Of a stretch of 64,000 bases of DNA, positions 12,059-23,331 are shown one piece after another. How positions within the stretch are numbered: the first letter of the stretch is position 1; every line of letters starts with the position of its first letter. This DNA comes from Hericium rajendrae (lineage: Eukaryota > Basidiomycota > Agaricomycetes > Russulales > Hericiaceae). The stretch is from assembly GCA_033439255.1 (NCBI GenBank), contig CM065878.1, positions 1,922,001-1,986,000 on the forward strand, given 5' to 3'. Position numbers and translations under genes: made by a program. The notes beneath the pieces were generated by a model. That model saw only the letters and a program-made list of their open reading frames with translations. It was not told the origin of the DNA and did no database searches.

Positions 12059-12757
12059 ATTTCTGGTGCTGTGATTTAGAGTGTACGATGCAGTTGTGAC
12101 CATTGTATTCTTTTATTTGCTGCAAATTTTCGGTGTGGACATTCTGAAGAGCTGGGTCTCGGGTCTACTGATATATTTTCGTTCTGGCTAAAGAATGAAA
12201 GTCGGCGCGACTCGATGAGTTGATCTTCATGCTGAACTTCTTCTGGATCGCTGGCAAGAAGTGGCGATAGCAGGAAGAGTATGTACGACCATAACAGCCC
12301 TGCCTTTTTCTGGTCGCAGATCGTCGCAGGCTTCCAACGGCGAGCATGAATTTGGATGCTCACCGCCATTTCTCGGGTCACCGTTTCTCCTGTCCAATGG
12401 CAATATCTGGAATGAGCATCTTTCCTTTCAGGGCCCCTTCAGGGTCGCATCCATTGCCAAATCCGATTCTCAAGTCGAGCAAGAAGCCCCCTCGTTCAAG
12501 CATATCATGCCTAAGATGGATTACTATTCATCAACCTGCCCATTACACAGCGTACGTGGCGGTATATCGACGAGTAGAAGTACAGTGAAACTAAGTCAGC
12601 AACGACATACGCGCCGCAAATTAAGATAAAGCGCAAAACAAAGCATAAATAGAAACAAAGAGAATAACGTTAACGACAAAGTTACAAGTACACCTTGCGC
12701 ATCGTCCGTCTCACCCACCACCACCCAAAGCCCCGAAAACCAAGCTCACGCACACGC
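12059..12757. other. Intergenic, TAF1 to pacC (tail to tail)
   Basis: About 700 bp between two converging stop codons. Short open frames occur on both strands but none shows family resemblance or splice logic. The right half (around 12600-12700) is A-rich, consistent with 3' ends. Nothing further seen. Confidence 0.5.
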
Positions 12758-15201
12758 CTACATGACAGCCATCTCAACGTCCCGCGGCTGCGTGCGTAAG
12801 CCACGCTCGACAACGGGCGGCAGCGCGAACTGCTGCTTATACTGCGCATTGATGAGCACGAGCAGATCGCGAATGAGCTTCGCGTGCCGCTGGCGCCGCT
12901 CCTCCGCGCTCGCGCCCGCGCCGACCTCGAGCTGCATGCGCTCGAGCCCGCGCGCGAGCCGCTCCTCGACCGCGCTCGCGGGGCGCGGGGGCGCGGGCGC
13001 CGCCTGCGTCACGGAGCGCAGGCTCGGGAGCGCGGGCTGCTCGCGCGCGGGAAGTGGGACGCCGAGGCGTGTGAGAGCGCGGGCGAGGCGGGCGGTGAGG
13101 GGAGCGGTAGCGCCGCTGCAATGGCGGGAGCTTGAGGTCGCTGTCGCCGAGGTGAGCAGCGGGTAGAGCGAGCCGAAGGACGTCGGGCGCGGCGGACGGA
13201 CGACGTGAGGCGCGCGGGCGTGCCGCGTAGCGGCGGGAGGCGGCGTGCTCGGGCTCGGCGTCCTGCGCCGGCGAGCGCGCGGGGGGCAGCGACTTGAGCG
13301 GGACGATCGTGCGCATCGCCTTGCTTGTGTAGTCCATTGGCGCGAGATGTGCGGGCGGCGGCGCGGGGCGGGAGATGCGGAGGTGCTCGAACGCCGCGGC
13401 GTCGGCGTGGCCCTGGTGCGGGGTGTCGCGTTGGACGGGGAGGACGCGGAGGAGTGCGGCGAGCTGACTTCGAGCGGGGGCGTCGGGTGCAGGTGGCTCG
13501 TCGGCGAAGGGCGGTGGTGGTATGAGGAGCCGTATGGCACGTCCAGTGCGGCTTGCTGCAGTGGCGGGGCCAAGCCGTGGCTCGACATGCGACGGTCATA
13601 TGGCCCGCCGCTGGTCACGAATGCCGATGCCGAGACGTCATGCACGGAGGGATACATTGACCCGTATGAACCGCTCGACGTGGTCTGGTGCGACGGACGC
13701 GAGGCGGTCTGCGGATAGAAGGGCGCAGTGGGGTTGTAGTGATTCGCCGAATTCGAAGCAAAGGTGCCGTCAGAGGGGTCAGAACTCGACGTGGTCGGAA
13801 TCCCCGGCATGCCTGCCAGGCCGAGCTGGTTCAGATGCGCTGCATCGAAGTAGCTCTGGTACGTGAACGTGTTGTTCGGACTTGTCTGGGCACCTGGATT
13901 CGGATGGACGCTGTGATGCTGTGTGCGATTCGACACCGCAGTCTGGACGTCGCGGCCCAGGGTCAGCAGGAACTGGTTTACAGCAGCCAGCTCCTCCGGG
14001 GAGCGGATATCGAGTGAAACTGATCGGGGGTTGAAGGTGTTGGAGTCCTCCATGATGTTCTGCGAGTATGCAAGATTGCTCAGGCGCTCGGCCATATCTT
14101 AGAACGTGCATCACAGCCTTCATGAGCGCCTGAAGGGCGGCAAAAGGCAAAGAGGACTTACGGGAATCATAGGAGGGATTAACGCGCCGCTTCTTGACAT
14201 CCGCAAAGAAGTCATCAACGCCATAGTCATGCGACCGTTTGGCCCCGGTCGATGGCGTCGAGGACCCATCAGGGCGAAGCGTCTCCCAGGTAGGGAGCTG
14301 AGGCTGATTGTAGGGATCGCGGGCGGAGAGATGGGGATGAGCGTGGACGGAGTAGGCGGGAGAGTGGATCATCTCGGGCGAAGGAGTAGGCAGGACGCCG
14401 AAATGGTGCTCTGGAATCAACGGAGAAATTAGATGTTGTACACGTCAACGGAATGATAGATTAAGAACGCACCATTCGAGCCGTCCGTAAGGTGGGAAGG
14501 GTGATGCTTAGGGCGGCCAGCGGCTGGATCGGGACCTGTTCTTGATACGGAGAGCTGCGAACTATCAGCGGACGAGTCACGATGGGGTCGCGTATCGGGG
14601 ACAGTGACGGCTTTTGAGTGCTTGTGCTGGGCATGATGTTCCTCGGTGTGGATCTTCTCATGCTTTTTGAGATCCTGAGGGCGTTTGAAGGACTTTTTGC
14701 AAATCTAGGGGACGGTAAGTAGAGGCCATAGTATAGGGTGAGTTGACGGACCTCGCAGGCATGAGGCTTCAGGGGCGTGTGTACTGTAATGAGCGTAAAT
14801 GGGCGTGGCAGGAGATAGACAGGAGTGGCACTTGCCTCGCAGATGGCTCGTGATATGATCGCGCTTCGCACACGTTGTGCCGCAGTCTTTCCACTTGCAG
14901 GTGAGGCAGAGGTTGTTCGTGCTCTTCCTGCCGATGTGATCATTGCAAAGGTGGTTATAGAGTGTCTCCGGATCGGAGAGCGCCTTTGTGCAGTCGAGCC
15001 ACTGGCACTTGTAGGCCGGGGTCGAGTCCGAGGCAGGGGACTCCTGCGCGGAGTCCTGCGGGGTGGTGCCGAGTTTGGAGAGGCAGAGCGGTCCGCATGG
15101 GGCGGGGTGGGCGGGGGCGGGACCATGATTTGAGGATAGCAGTAGAGAGATGCTTGGAGGGCAGCGAGAGAGACGAGAGCGGGTCGATCTGAGTTTTGCA
15201 T
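12758..15201 (-). CDS. pacC: PacC/RIM101 pH-response zinc-finger regulator, several frameshifts
   Basis: Transcription factor activated by proteolysis at alkaline pH through the Pal/Rim pathway. Exons 14836-15201, 14752-14783, 14473-14704, 14162-14410, 12758-14097. Three C2H2 fingers are clear: [39 protein letters not shown] ending [14 protein letters not shown]; and [19 protein letters not shown], followed by [13 protein letters not shown]. The linker [21 protein letters not shown] fits the family. Intron 1 (14784-14835) is GC-AG, with donor GCAAGT. The frame must change in exon 1 near 15073 (ACCACCCCGCAGG) and several times between about 13110 and 13400, where true family blocks ([57 protein letters not shown]) sit in different frames. 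Each change behaves as a one-base deletion. Start at 15201 reads [19 protein letters not shown]. Confidence 0.88.
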
Positions 15202-15218
15202 CTTAAGAGACCGCCGCT

Positions 15219-15495
15219 GCCAAGCAGGAATAAGTACAAGGCTTGGCGCCGCGCCGCTGCCAAGTCATCCCTCCCGATCCGGTCCTTGGCACGCCTAGAC
15301 TTCTTTTCTCACGTATTCTTCTCGACTCTCCCCGGTTCGTCCCGCTTGGGCAATGCGATGGCCGTCTCGGCATCTACCCCTGGAGGCTCGGCGCAATGCT
15401 TCCGTAGGGCCAAGTGAGCAGCTCTCAATTTCGCATCGTCATCCGCCCACCTCCGCCAAGATCTGCCAAGAATCTGATCGCAGGCATCAGCCAAG
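15219..15495. promoter_or_regulatory. Dense PacC-box cluster upstream of pacC
   Basis: Eight exact GCCAAG hexamers, the PacC/Rim101 consensus GCCARG, lie in 277 bp just upstream of the pacC start: plus strand at 15219, 15259, 15409, 15455, 15465 and 15490; minus strand (CTTGGC) at 15242 and 15285. Chance would give roughly one GCCARG per kilobase on both strands together. The first is 18 bp from the ATG, so some sites lie in the 5' leader. Known biology: PacC regulates its own gene in ascomycetes. Inference: direct feedback here too. Confidence 0.75.
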
Positions 15496-16900
15496 GCCAT
15501 TTTGCCTTCCGACGCTAGCAACATTTCCTCTCGGTCGTTCTCCTCATTCGCGCATCGCGCTGTTGTCGCTTTGGCGCCTTCACGTGCCGACTTTGAGCAT
15601 CCGTGCTTCCGCCGCCCCCGCCATCCCCTTCTCACAGGTTCTGTCGCCTTGATAGCTCATCGCATGCCGGCTTTTGTCTCCTTCGATGTGGTCTTCCAAA
15701 TCCAGTCGCTCGTCCGAAAACTCTGCCTCCGTTTCCTGTGCTCGTCCCTGCTGCGCTTCCCGGCTCCGGTACTAATTCTGTCCATGCGAGCTCCGCCCTC
15801 ACCCTCATCGCGTCCTTCAGGCTTTGTTCTCCAGCATCGCGAGCACGTCTTGTGTCAGAAAGTGCGAATCGAGCGCACGCCGGCCAGATGTGGATTCGCG
15901 CGACCCACTACCTAACTGGCACGACACTTCATTTTCACGCCATGCCGTACCACACCCACCCGCTCTCGGCAGTCCCTCTCCCATGTCTCCAGCAGGTGCG
16001 GAATAATGCTAGCCCACCGCTTCTGCCCACGCCCCATTGGGCAGCACGGTCGCCGCGAGCAACGCAGAAGCATGCTGCTAATTTTGCGCCTTATCGCGCC
16101 CTGATGCCCGTGCGCATATAGCCATCGCGCGGGCTTCCTGGGCGGATGACGCGCGCATGCCGCCCCCGCACGTCCCACACGCACGCCGCGCGGTAACCTA
16201 CGCCGTATTTGCGCCCGATACGCCCGCTAGACCCTGCCATCGCGTCCGCACTTCGTCACGGCGTTTCCTGGCGCGTCGTAGACGTCGTATGTGCCGATGC
16301 CGATGGCCATTTTGCCATTGGCCGTACGTACTCTGCGGGGTGCCCGAGGTGGCCGCTGTACGTCCGTCCTCGATATGGCGCGTGCATTCTCCCCGTCTGT
16401 TGCGTCGTGTGCTGACCATCGTACGACCGTCAGTTTCGACGCCGTCATCTGCACCCGCGCGCACCATATCGTGCTTCGGCAGTTCTGTGATACTTCGAGG
16501 GCGCTACAGCGGGCCTCATTTGTTGCGTTGCGTACTGAATTCTCGAGCACCCCAGCGCTCGACCGTGTCGTACCATATCGTACCTCGGCGGGCGTCCGAC
16601 CATTTGGAGGCGTTACAGCGGCCCGACTCTATATCCGGTGTGCGAGGCGTCGCGCGCATTTAACTGCGCGCATTCTAGAAGTTTGTCATTCACGGCTCGC
16701 GATATCTCCGCACAGACGCGCTGAAAATGTTCAGGCGCACCATTTTCGCTGGGCCTGAGGCCTGAGAGCACGCGCAGGCCGCCGCCGGGAGCTGATTTGG
16801 GGAGGCTGAGCTTGTTGGTGAAGGAAGGGTGCCACAATTGACGGGCGTCTCGCTTTCTTCCTTTTTCGAGGCATTGTGTTCCCAAGCTCGGGCGCGTTTG
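15496..16900. other. Gene-poor GC-rich stretch upstream of pacC
   Basis: Long open frames exist on both strands because the DNA is GC-rich and stop-poor, but their products are arginine/serine/proline-rich with no recognisable family. A diverged direct repeat of about 108 bp is visible: CCATATCGTGCTTCGG near 16465 against CCATATCGTACCTCGG near 16573, each followed by a G-rich CTACAGCGG/TTACAGCGG block. A long 5' leader or non-coding transcript is possible; nothing proves it. Confidence 0.4.
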
Positions 16901-19900
16901 GGGATATCCAAGGGAACGAACTCATCTGTCGAGAGTATGAAGGTTTAATGTCGTCTGGAGCTTGTAGGGTCGCGGTTTTCATGCAGCCATATCTAGCCGT
17001 TTGCAGATCCTGCATTCCCAAGACGTGCGTTTCTGGTATGAACTCATGATGCTATTGTGACCTTCATTAATTTCTCTTCGACGCTGGTTTCCCAAGCGTC
17101 ATCGGTAGCGAACAGCATGCAATCTTGGGCATTTCGCACTCCACCTGTCGATCTTCGCCACCCGTGGGGAATCCTCGGATCGCCCACCGTGGTCAACAAT
17201 CCCTTGTTTGACGTCGCGTAGCTCGAGTGTCTACTAGGCTTTCATGATCGGCAGCGGGACTCATGTTATAGATGTCATATTGCTTAATTTGTTGCGAGAC
17301 AGGCATGGCAGCATCCATTGATGCTTTAGCCGCATCTTGAATAGTCAAGTTTTCAGTGACATCGCACATTCTAACCCTCGATGTTGCCCGCACAAACGTC
17401 AGGCTATCTTGCCTCTCCGGGGCCGCGAGCAGATCTTGAGTACGTCTTTAATTTCTCGCATCTCACCATGCCAATCAGTTCACGTTTCCGAATTTGTTCA
17501 GGATATCACGTTCCACAAGTGCGAGGCCCAAGGCATCAGTCGTTCATCCAACTCGAATATGAAGGCTCGGTGTTGCTCAGGCTCAGGGTCGCAGTGTTTG
17601 CATTTCCAAACCGTGCGTTTCTGGCATAGAGTCTTGAGACTAGTGCGATCGTTCTTGCTATCCTTTTCTCCCGAGCGTTGTCGGCTCCAGATGACATAGA
17701 TGCAGCTCGGGTACTACCTTTCATGATCGACGTCAGTCTTCCTGTTACGGAGAACACATTGCCTTCTTTCGGTCATATTGAGAGCCACTTTTAGCAGCGT
17801 CTTTGGTCGGCGGTTTATCTGACATCTTGGTGTCCGAGTGACATTTATGAAGGTTCCAACCTCGACATTAATTGCTTGCGCTCGCGGCGTGCTACTTTAC
17901 ATTACAGCCTCCGGTCTGGCTTTCCCTCATCTGAGGTCACCGAATGCCCCTAGCTCTTCGTCCCTTTCCCTCGCTTGCCCATTCGCACAGGCTGCAGTCC
18001 CAACGCGTCCAAAGCATCAAAGGTCTGCACCGGTGTGTTCTTAGACGAGGACGCGACAGAGCTACAGCCAAGCTCACAGCGACCAAATAGGGCAAAGGAA
18101 CCAAGCGAGGACGGCGCGCATCTTCGAACGGCACGCAACGCAGCGGTCTCCATCCGGAAAGGCATGGACGCGAATCCATCTCCTGGACAATCACGGATCG
18201 AAGGACGTCAAACCTCTGAGGCGCCAGCAGATGGGACTCTGGCGTGCTTCGACTTGAACTTTCAAGGTCCATCCACATTTTGGACTGACACCAGACCCAC
18301 GCGTTCAATTCAATGGAGCACGTCGGGGCGCCGCGGCTTCAATATTCAATGCCAAGGCTCGGGCAGGGCGCCCCTCGCCCGTGGGCTTGGAGGCGTGGTG
18401 TTGCCTTATGCGTGGGCGGAGCCAAGACTTGTGGCTGGCCGCCGCCATCCAGGCTAGGCTACTATTCATGGGGATGAGATCGGGTTTATGCTGAAGGTGT
18501 GCGTGCGCGCGCACTTGTCCTATTTTTTTTTTGGTGTGAGATTTTAATTGCCAAGCGAGTGCGGCGCTGGTATGTTTGCATCCACAAACCTTAACAAAGC
18601 GCTGATTGGGTCGACGCACCTGCAGGAATAGCAAGTTCATGAAGAGAAGACGTTCACCTGACGTTCATGAGACAACATCGTCAGGCTGCAGAGACACGAT
18701 GCATGAAGCCTGATCGATGTCTCCGTTGATGTCTGCTGTGGATGCGTTTTCACAGGAGACCCACTCTTTCCGTCTGCTAGAATCATGTTATAAGTCTCCT
18801 TGGACCATTTGTCGATGACTTGTGACGGCCTTCTGCCATCCAACACGTCTGGGATCCTGCATCCTCGACCACCTTAGGGCCTCTTCCTTTCTAGCCCTCT
18901 TTTCCCCCGTTTGGCCACTAGTATTTGCACGCTGCAAGATTGACTATGCACCTCTGGTAGTCTTGCTTCCCAGCGATGTCCGATTATAGTTTTCTTATCA
19001 TATTCTGGAATGGTAGAGCGATGATCGCCGTGCACTGCGGTGTCTGTTTTGGTGAGTATTTTTTCCATAAGCCTGAGCAAAGCACTACACATGAGCTGAC
19101 AGCATCGGACAGGAATAACAAGGTTCTGAAATGAAGATGTTCTTTTGAGCTTCACCATAATTCTTGGTCTGAAAACATGACACGAAGCCCTATCTCCGTG
19201 GGCATCGCTCGTGGACGTATTTCACAGGAGGCCGATCTTCGTGGGGCCAGAATTTGGCCTGAGTGCCCTCCAGCCCACGCATGCGCGTCTCATGATGTCC
19301 GGCCATTTTTCCATCCTGCCTGGGTGGCGCGCCGCCTGGGGTTCCCCGCCCTCGACCATGCGCAGCCTGTCCATTCCTGTCAGTCCTTGCCCCGTTTGGC
19401 TGCTCGCAGTTGCACGCTGCAAACTTGGCTGCGGATCTCTGCCCGCCGTATTTCCGAATGGTGGCAGTAACTGCGACTCAGCTGATAGTCCCGGTCCCGA
19501 TTTTTCATCAAGATTCATTCATCATCTTGTCGTGTTCACCCGAAACTTCTACATACCGACATGCTATTCAACGGAGCGTATCGGGACGCTACGTCTTGGC
19601 TCGGAAGAGCGACCTTCTCTCCCGTGGGTTTGGAGGTGTGGTGTGGCCTTAAGCATGGCTCTGGGAACAGGTATTTTTGGCATGGGAACTGCTTGCAAGT
19701 CTTGCGTAGATTGTTCTGATGATTGAAGCCAAGGATTGAGGCTGGCGTCGTTTACCATCGATCGAGCGACATGCAAGCTTATTTTTTTCAGTCATTCGGA
19801 GCGGTGGGATTTTATCGGCGTTGTGGTCCAAGAATGTGCGTATCGTGGCTTTACTAGCATCCGAATTTACAAATATCGACATCGTGCTCTTTGATGACTC

Positions 19901-20020
19901 GGAAGATGCGTTCATTAGCGGCGCTAGTCATGCTTGCCTCGGTGCCTTGATGAGGCGAAGACCTCCAAAAACGAAGGTCCTTGGCCTGCAACACGGTCCG
20001 CGTGCCCTATCTCCGTCGAC
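16900..20020. repeat. Diverged tandem repeat field, at least five units
   Basis: Related blocks recur at 470-820 bp spacing. GTGCGTTTCTGG occurs at 17025 and 17613, with matching flanks (TATGAAGG upstream, TTTCATGATCG downstream). TTTCACAGGAG occurs at 18748 and 19220, and TTGCACGCTGCAA at 18925 and 19410, each preceded by a CCCCGTTTGGC-like string. GCCCTATCTCCGT occurs at 19187 and 20004. A 24-bp block starting CCCGTGGG is at 18378 and 19621. Units are heavily substituted, so the duplications are old. On the minus strand two units encode similar short peptides with a CxxC pair (KRTSWECRIC and KRTVWKCKHC), hinting at a decayed zinc-finger coding repeat. No intact gene, terminal repeats or target duplication found. 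Confidence 0.6.
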
Positions 20021-21265
20021 GTCGACTAGGAGTGGATACATTTTCTCAAGCTGCGCGCCCCGTGCGATGCCCGTCTCCCATGAAACGCGAGTCTGGTCTA
20101 TTCTAAGCCTCCGCGCTTTCGTCACGGAGTCTTATCTAGTTCAGTTCGTTCTATACGTACCGACCACACGTATATGCATACAGTTCGACCAACACGACCG
20201 CCAAGTAAGCTTTTGCAATTCACTCCTCTTCCTGCATGTCTGCTCATGAGCATGCAGCATCCGTATCTTCCCGTTTCCACAAGTTTCCGTGACTGCTTTG
20301 AATTTCAGAACACATTGACAAGCAACGTAACGTCTATCTTTGACCGTGTCCACCCGGATTCATTCTACGTCTTTGTGGCGTTGACGTTTTGCTTCGCAGT
20401 TTCTCAACATTCGTCGTTCAGACTTTCAGTAGTTTCTCCGCCCTGCTACACACGGTACTGTCACCGGGCCTCGCGGGGCGCCTCGATTGCAACCTGCATG
20501 CGGGATGCAGCACTAAGTCCCCACCGGCAGCACTCGGGTCCTCGACGGCGACCTCCAGCGCTTTCCCAAGACCTGTCTGTCTAGTGATCCGGCAACATGC
20601 ATCTTCGACAGGCGTCACTCGTTGCCAAGGAATACACGACCGCAGATCGAAGACGCGCGTCAGCGGGGATAGTTGCCAAGGGCCCTGAGCCAAGCCTTTC
20701 GAAGGCAGCCAATGTAGGTTGCGGTGTTGCAGAGGAGGTGCGTCTGCGCCAAGTCTGCGCTTGCATGCTGGTCTTGCTGCGGTCCTCGCCTGATCTCGCG
20801 GGCTCGTATGGGCGCATTGGATGCACACGCGTGATACGCATCTCACGGGTTTACGTTTCTTGGGCTTCGCTCTTATCTGCGGGACTCGTGTGCGAGAAAC
20901 AGGACGGATGGACGCTGTGGATCGCAGGCGTTGCTTTGTATAGCTGTGACCCGTCCCTCGATCCAAAACGACGGGTGGAATATTGTGTTCGAGATGGCTG
21001 CGGTATCGAGCGGCAGGTCATCAACTTAGGTTGTCCATACATCTCCGCGACGCATGCATGGGTCTGAGTAGACTCATCCTGGCATTTCTATGTACTTACA
21101 CGTATTTACAGTTTCGTAGGCGAGATGATCCCTGTCTCTTTGCAACTCGCAACATTTGCACAACATCACCGCAAGCTATAGCTGATATTGATGTGACCTC
21201 CCGTGGCTCTGTTGAAAGCCCATGCTATGATACAGATACAAGTACACGAACGCTCAGCGTGCCAT
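20020..21265. other. Unassigned stretch left of the methyltransferase block
   Basis: About 1.2 kb. Open frames on both strands (for example 20418-20966 minus and 20597-21067 plus) overlap each other and show no family motif. Intron-like strings occur (GTAAGC near 20202, TTTCAG near 20305), but I cannot build a spliced gene from them. Confidence 0.35.
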
Positions 21266-22398
21266 TCACAGCCTGGTGACCGACCAATTGAGCCACCAGA
21301 ATTTGACGTTCGCGTACAGGCCTCCCAGTTCCTCCCTCGTAGCAGGCACGATTTCCGCTTCGACTTTGACGGTGCCCTTCTCGAAGACCACGCCGTCCCA
21401 CAACTCCTTCCAGCTGTCCGCCGAGTGGCAAAACATCTTGCGGTCGGCTATGGGCGTCACGCGAAAGCCTTTCTCGGGCAATCCACTATGCATGCCGAAA
21501 ATCATGGAGCCTGGCTCAGGCGAAAGGAGGCACGCGAGAGCGCGTGCGAGCTCTAGTTGTTTGTCTTCCTCGAAGAGGTGGAAGAAGGCTGAGGCATGGA
21601 TCGCGGAGACATGCCCGCGCAGTGGGTTCAAGGAAGTCAAGTCCTTGAGAACGGGCCTTGGCGTCGTCGGAGGGGAGACGGCTGTGAAGACAGGAATGGG
21701 CTCGAGGTTTGCGTGGTCGAAGACATCCCCGGCGATGAACGGAACTGGGTAAGTCTCGGGCGTGCGTTTGAACAGCTTCAACCCGGCATCCCAGAAACCT
21801 AGAAAGTTCGTTTGTCAACACATCGGATAGACACCGCGACATATCAACTGACCTTGATAAAGGTCCGACGCGACTACGTTCTCGAGAGGATAGCCGTCGG
21901 CGATAGCCTTGAATGCGTCGTTGCCGACTACGCAAGGTCAGTCAATGTCTTACTCTGAAATGGCCTCATACGCACAGCAACATCCAATGTCAAGAAAAAT
22001 GGCACCAGGCCGTTGCTTCCCCAATTTCAGGAGCTGGGGATAAGCCGGAAGATGGGATATCTTCAATCTGGGTACGTGAGCTCGATTTGACTCACTCGAG
22101 AATAGAACAGGAGCAGCGGCGCTCACTTCGCGAAGTGGAAAGTAGTGATACACGGGAACGGAAAAACCTGTTATCGCCAGCATTATTTCAACGTGCAACG
22201 ACTAGAGTGGAAGGCACAAACTGCGTAGGCCTCGGTTTGGATAGCGATGATGTGCCGCTTGAGCTCTTCATCGTCCTGGATGCCGGTTTGCTGCTTGTAG
22301 AACGAGACCTCCTCCTCGTTCAAATTATACAGCGACTCGTCCAAGGGCGGTAGCTTATCGCGGATTTTCTGAAGGTTTGTGAGGTGGTCGTCAGGCAT
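21266..22398 (-). CDS. SAM-dependent methyltransferase, copy A
   Basis: Class I methyltransferase of a fungal family that resembles meroterpenoid methyltransferases such as AusD; substrate unknown. Five exons (22222-22398, 22127-22167, 21976-22067, 21853-21927, 21266-21798) sum to 918 nt, 305 aa, no breaks. Landmarks: helical N-terminus LPPLDESLYNLNEEE, YKQQTGIQDDEELKRHI, FPFPCITTFHFAKLKIS, motif I LDIGCCFGNDAFKAIADGYP, acidic loop ENVVASDLYQGFWDAG, FIAGDVFD, and HASAFFHLFEEDKQLELARA. The C-terminus WLNWSVTRL is shared by all four copies. Head to head with copy B. A TATA element (TATATAAAAGGGAC, minus strand, about 22447-22460) lies about 50 bp upstream. No signal peptide, so cytosolic. Confidence 0.9.
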
Positions 22399-23331
22399 GC
22401 CGAGTAGCAGGGATGAGACGAGCTGCAGTCCACGTTTATATGACTGTCCCTTTTATATAGCCGTTGGTCTGAGATATAAATATTCACGTCGTTCTCAGAG
22501 AGTTGTGAAAGTGATCGGAGACTCCTGATCTGGTGTCAAATCCGACGCTCATCCGACGCTCGCAACCTGAGCAATCTGAAATAGGTCAACGTTCAACTCC
22601 AGGACTATACTCCTATGCTTCGAGATGCCTGTCCTTGCCGCGGGCCTAGGCCAGCGTCCATTGCGTTATAGAAATGGGTCCATGGAACAGCAATATATCT
22701 GACCCGTGTCTCGCGTGGAGTGGACTATTGTCTCGAACTTGATGTGTACGACGTGTGAAAAGAAGGTATCATGCTTCAACCCGTCATCTGGTCTGGACGT
22801 TGAGGTAACGGGGCCGATATACCGTAGCTGTACAGTCAAAGGCAGAAAAAATGCCAGTACTCACGGATTTTTGAGAGATGTCAATCATCAGATATTCAAC
22901 ATTCACATTTTCAACATATAGAACCAAAAATCCCCTAGTAGCGATATATGGTGCAGCGGTATACTTCGTTTCTTGACTTTCAAACAATTAGATCTGGTCA
23001 ATTGTTGACATGACATCGACCGCGGCCGCGTGAGTCGAGGTGAGTCGTCCGCCGGGTCACGTACGAAGCTTTTTGATCCATCGGAATGGAACCCAACGGG
23101 ATCGATGGGCCAACGGGTATCTCGAATCACCTGAATAGCGTCGGACGAGCGTCAGGAATGGCATCGGACAAGGAGTCTCCGATGGTACCTGTACAAGTTC
23201 TCTCTCGGAACGACCGATATGAGTACTCCCATTTCAAATCAGGAGCGACGTATGTATATAAAAAGGAACGAGAATACAACATAGACTAATTGTGACCACC
23301 ACAGCTCGTCTGCTCCCCTTGCCTCTCAAAC
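22399..23331. promoter_or_regulatory. Divergent promoter region between methyltransferases A and B
   Basis: 933 bp. Both ends carry matching elements in mirror orientation: GGAGTCTCCGAT at 23172-23183 (plus, facing B) and 22514-22525 (minus, facing A); a GCGTCGGACGAGCGTC block at 23138-23153 and a near copy on the minus strand at about 22541-22561; TATA boxes at 23255-23264 (77 bp before B) and 22450-22459 (52 bp before A). The block AGATCTGGTC with ATTG-TG-CATGAC, near 22990 upstream of B, recurs upstream of copy C at 24712. The duplication therefore carried the promoter. Confidence 0.65.

Noticed and set aside
12837-13599. Alternative long frames inside pacC, suggesting overprinted genes
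   Set aside because: Family sequence of PacC itself moves between these frames; one-base losses explain them better than a second gene.
15353-16758. Several overlapping open frames of 100-170 codons on the plus strand
   Set aside because: GC-rich, stop-poor DNA gives long frames by chance; products are Arg/Ser/Pro-rich, overlap in all frames and match no family.
20418-21067. Opposing open frames of 182 and 156 codons
   Set aside because: They overlap on opposite strands, lack motifs and have no splice partners.
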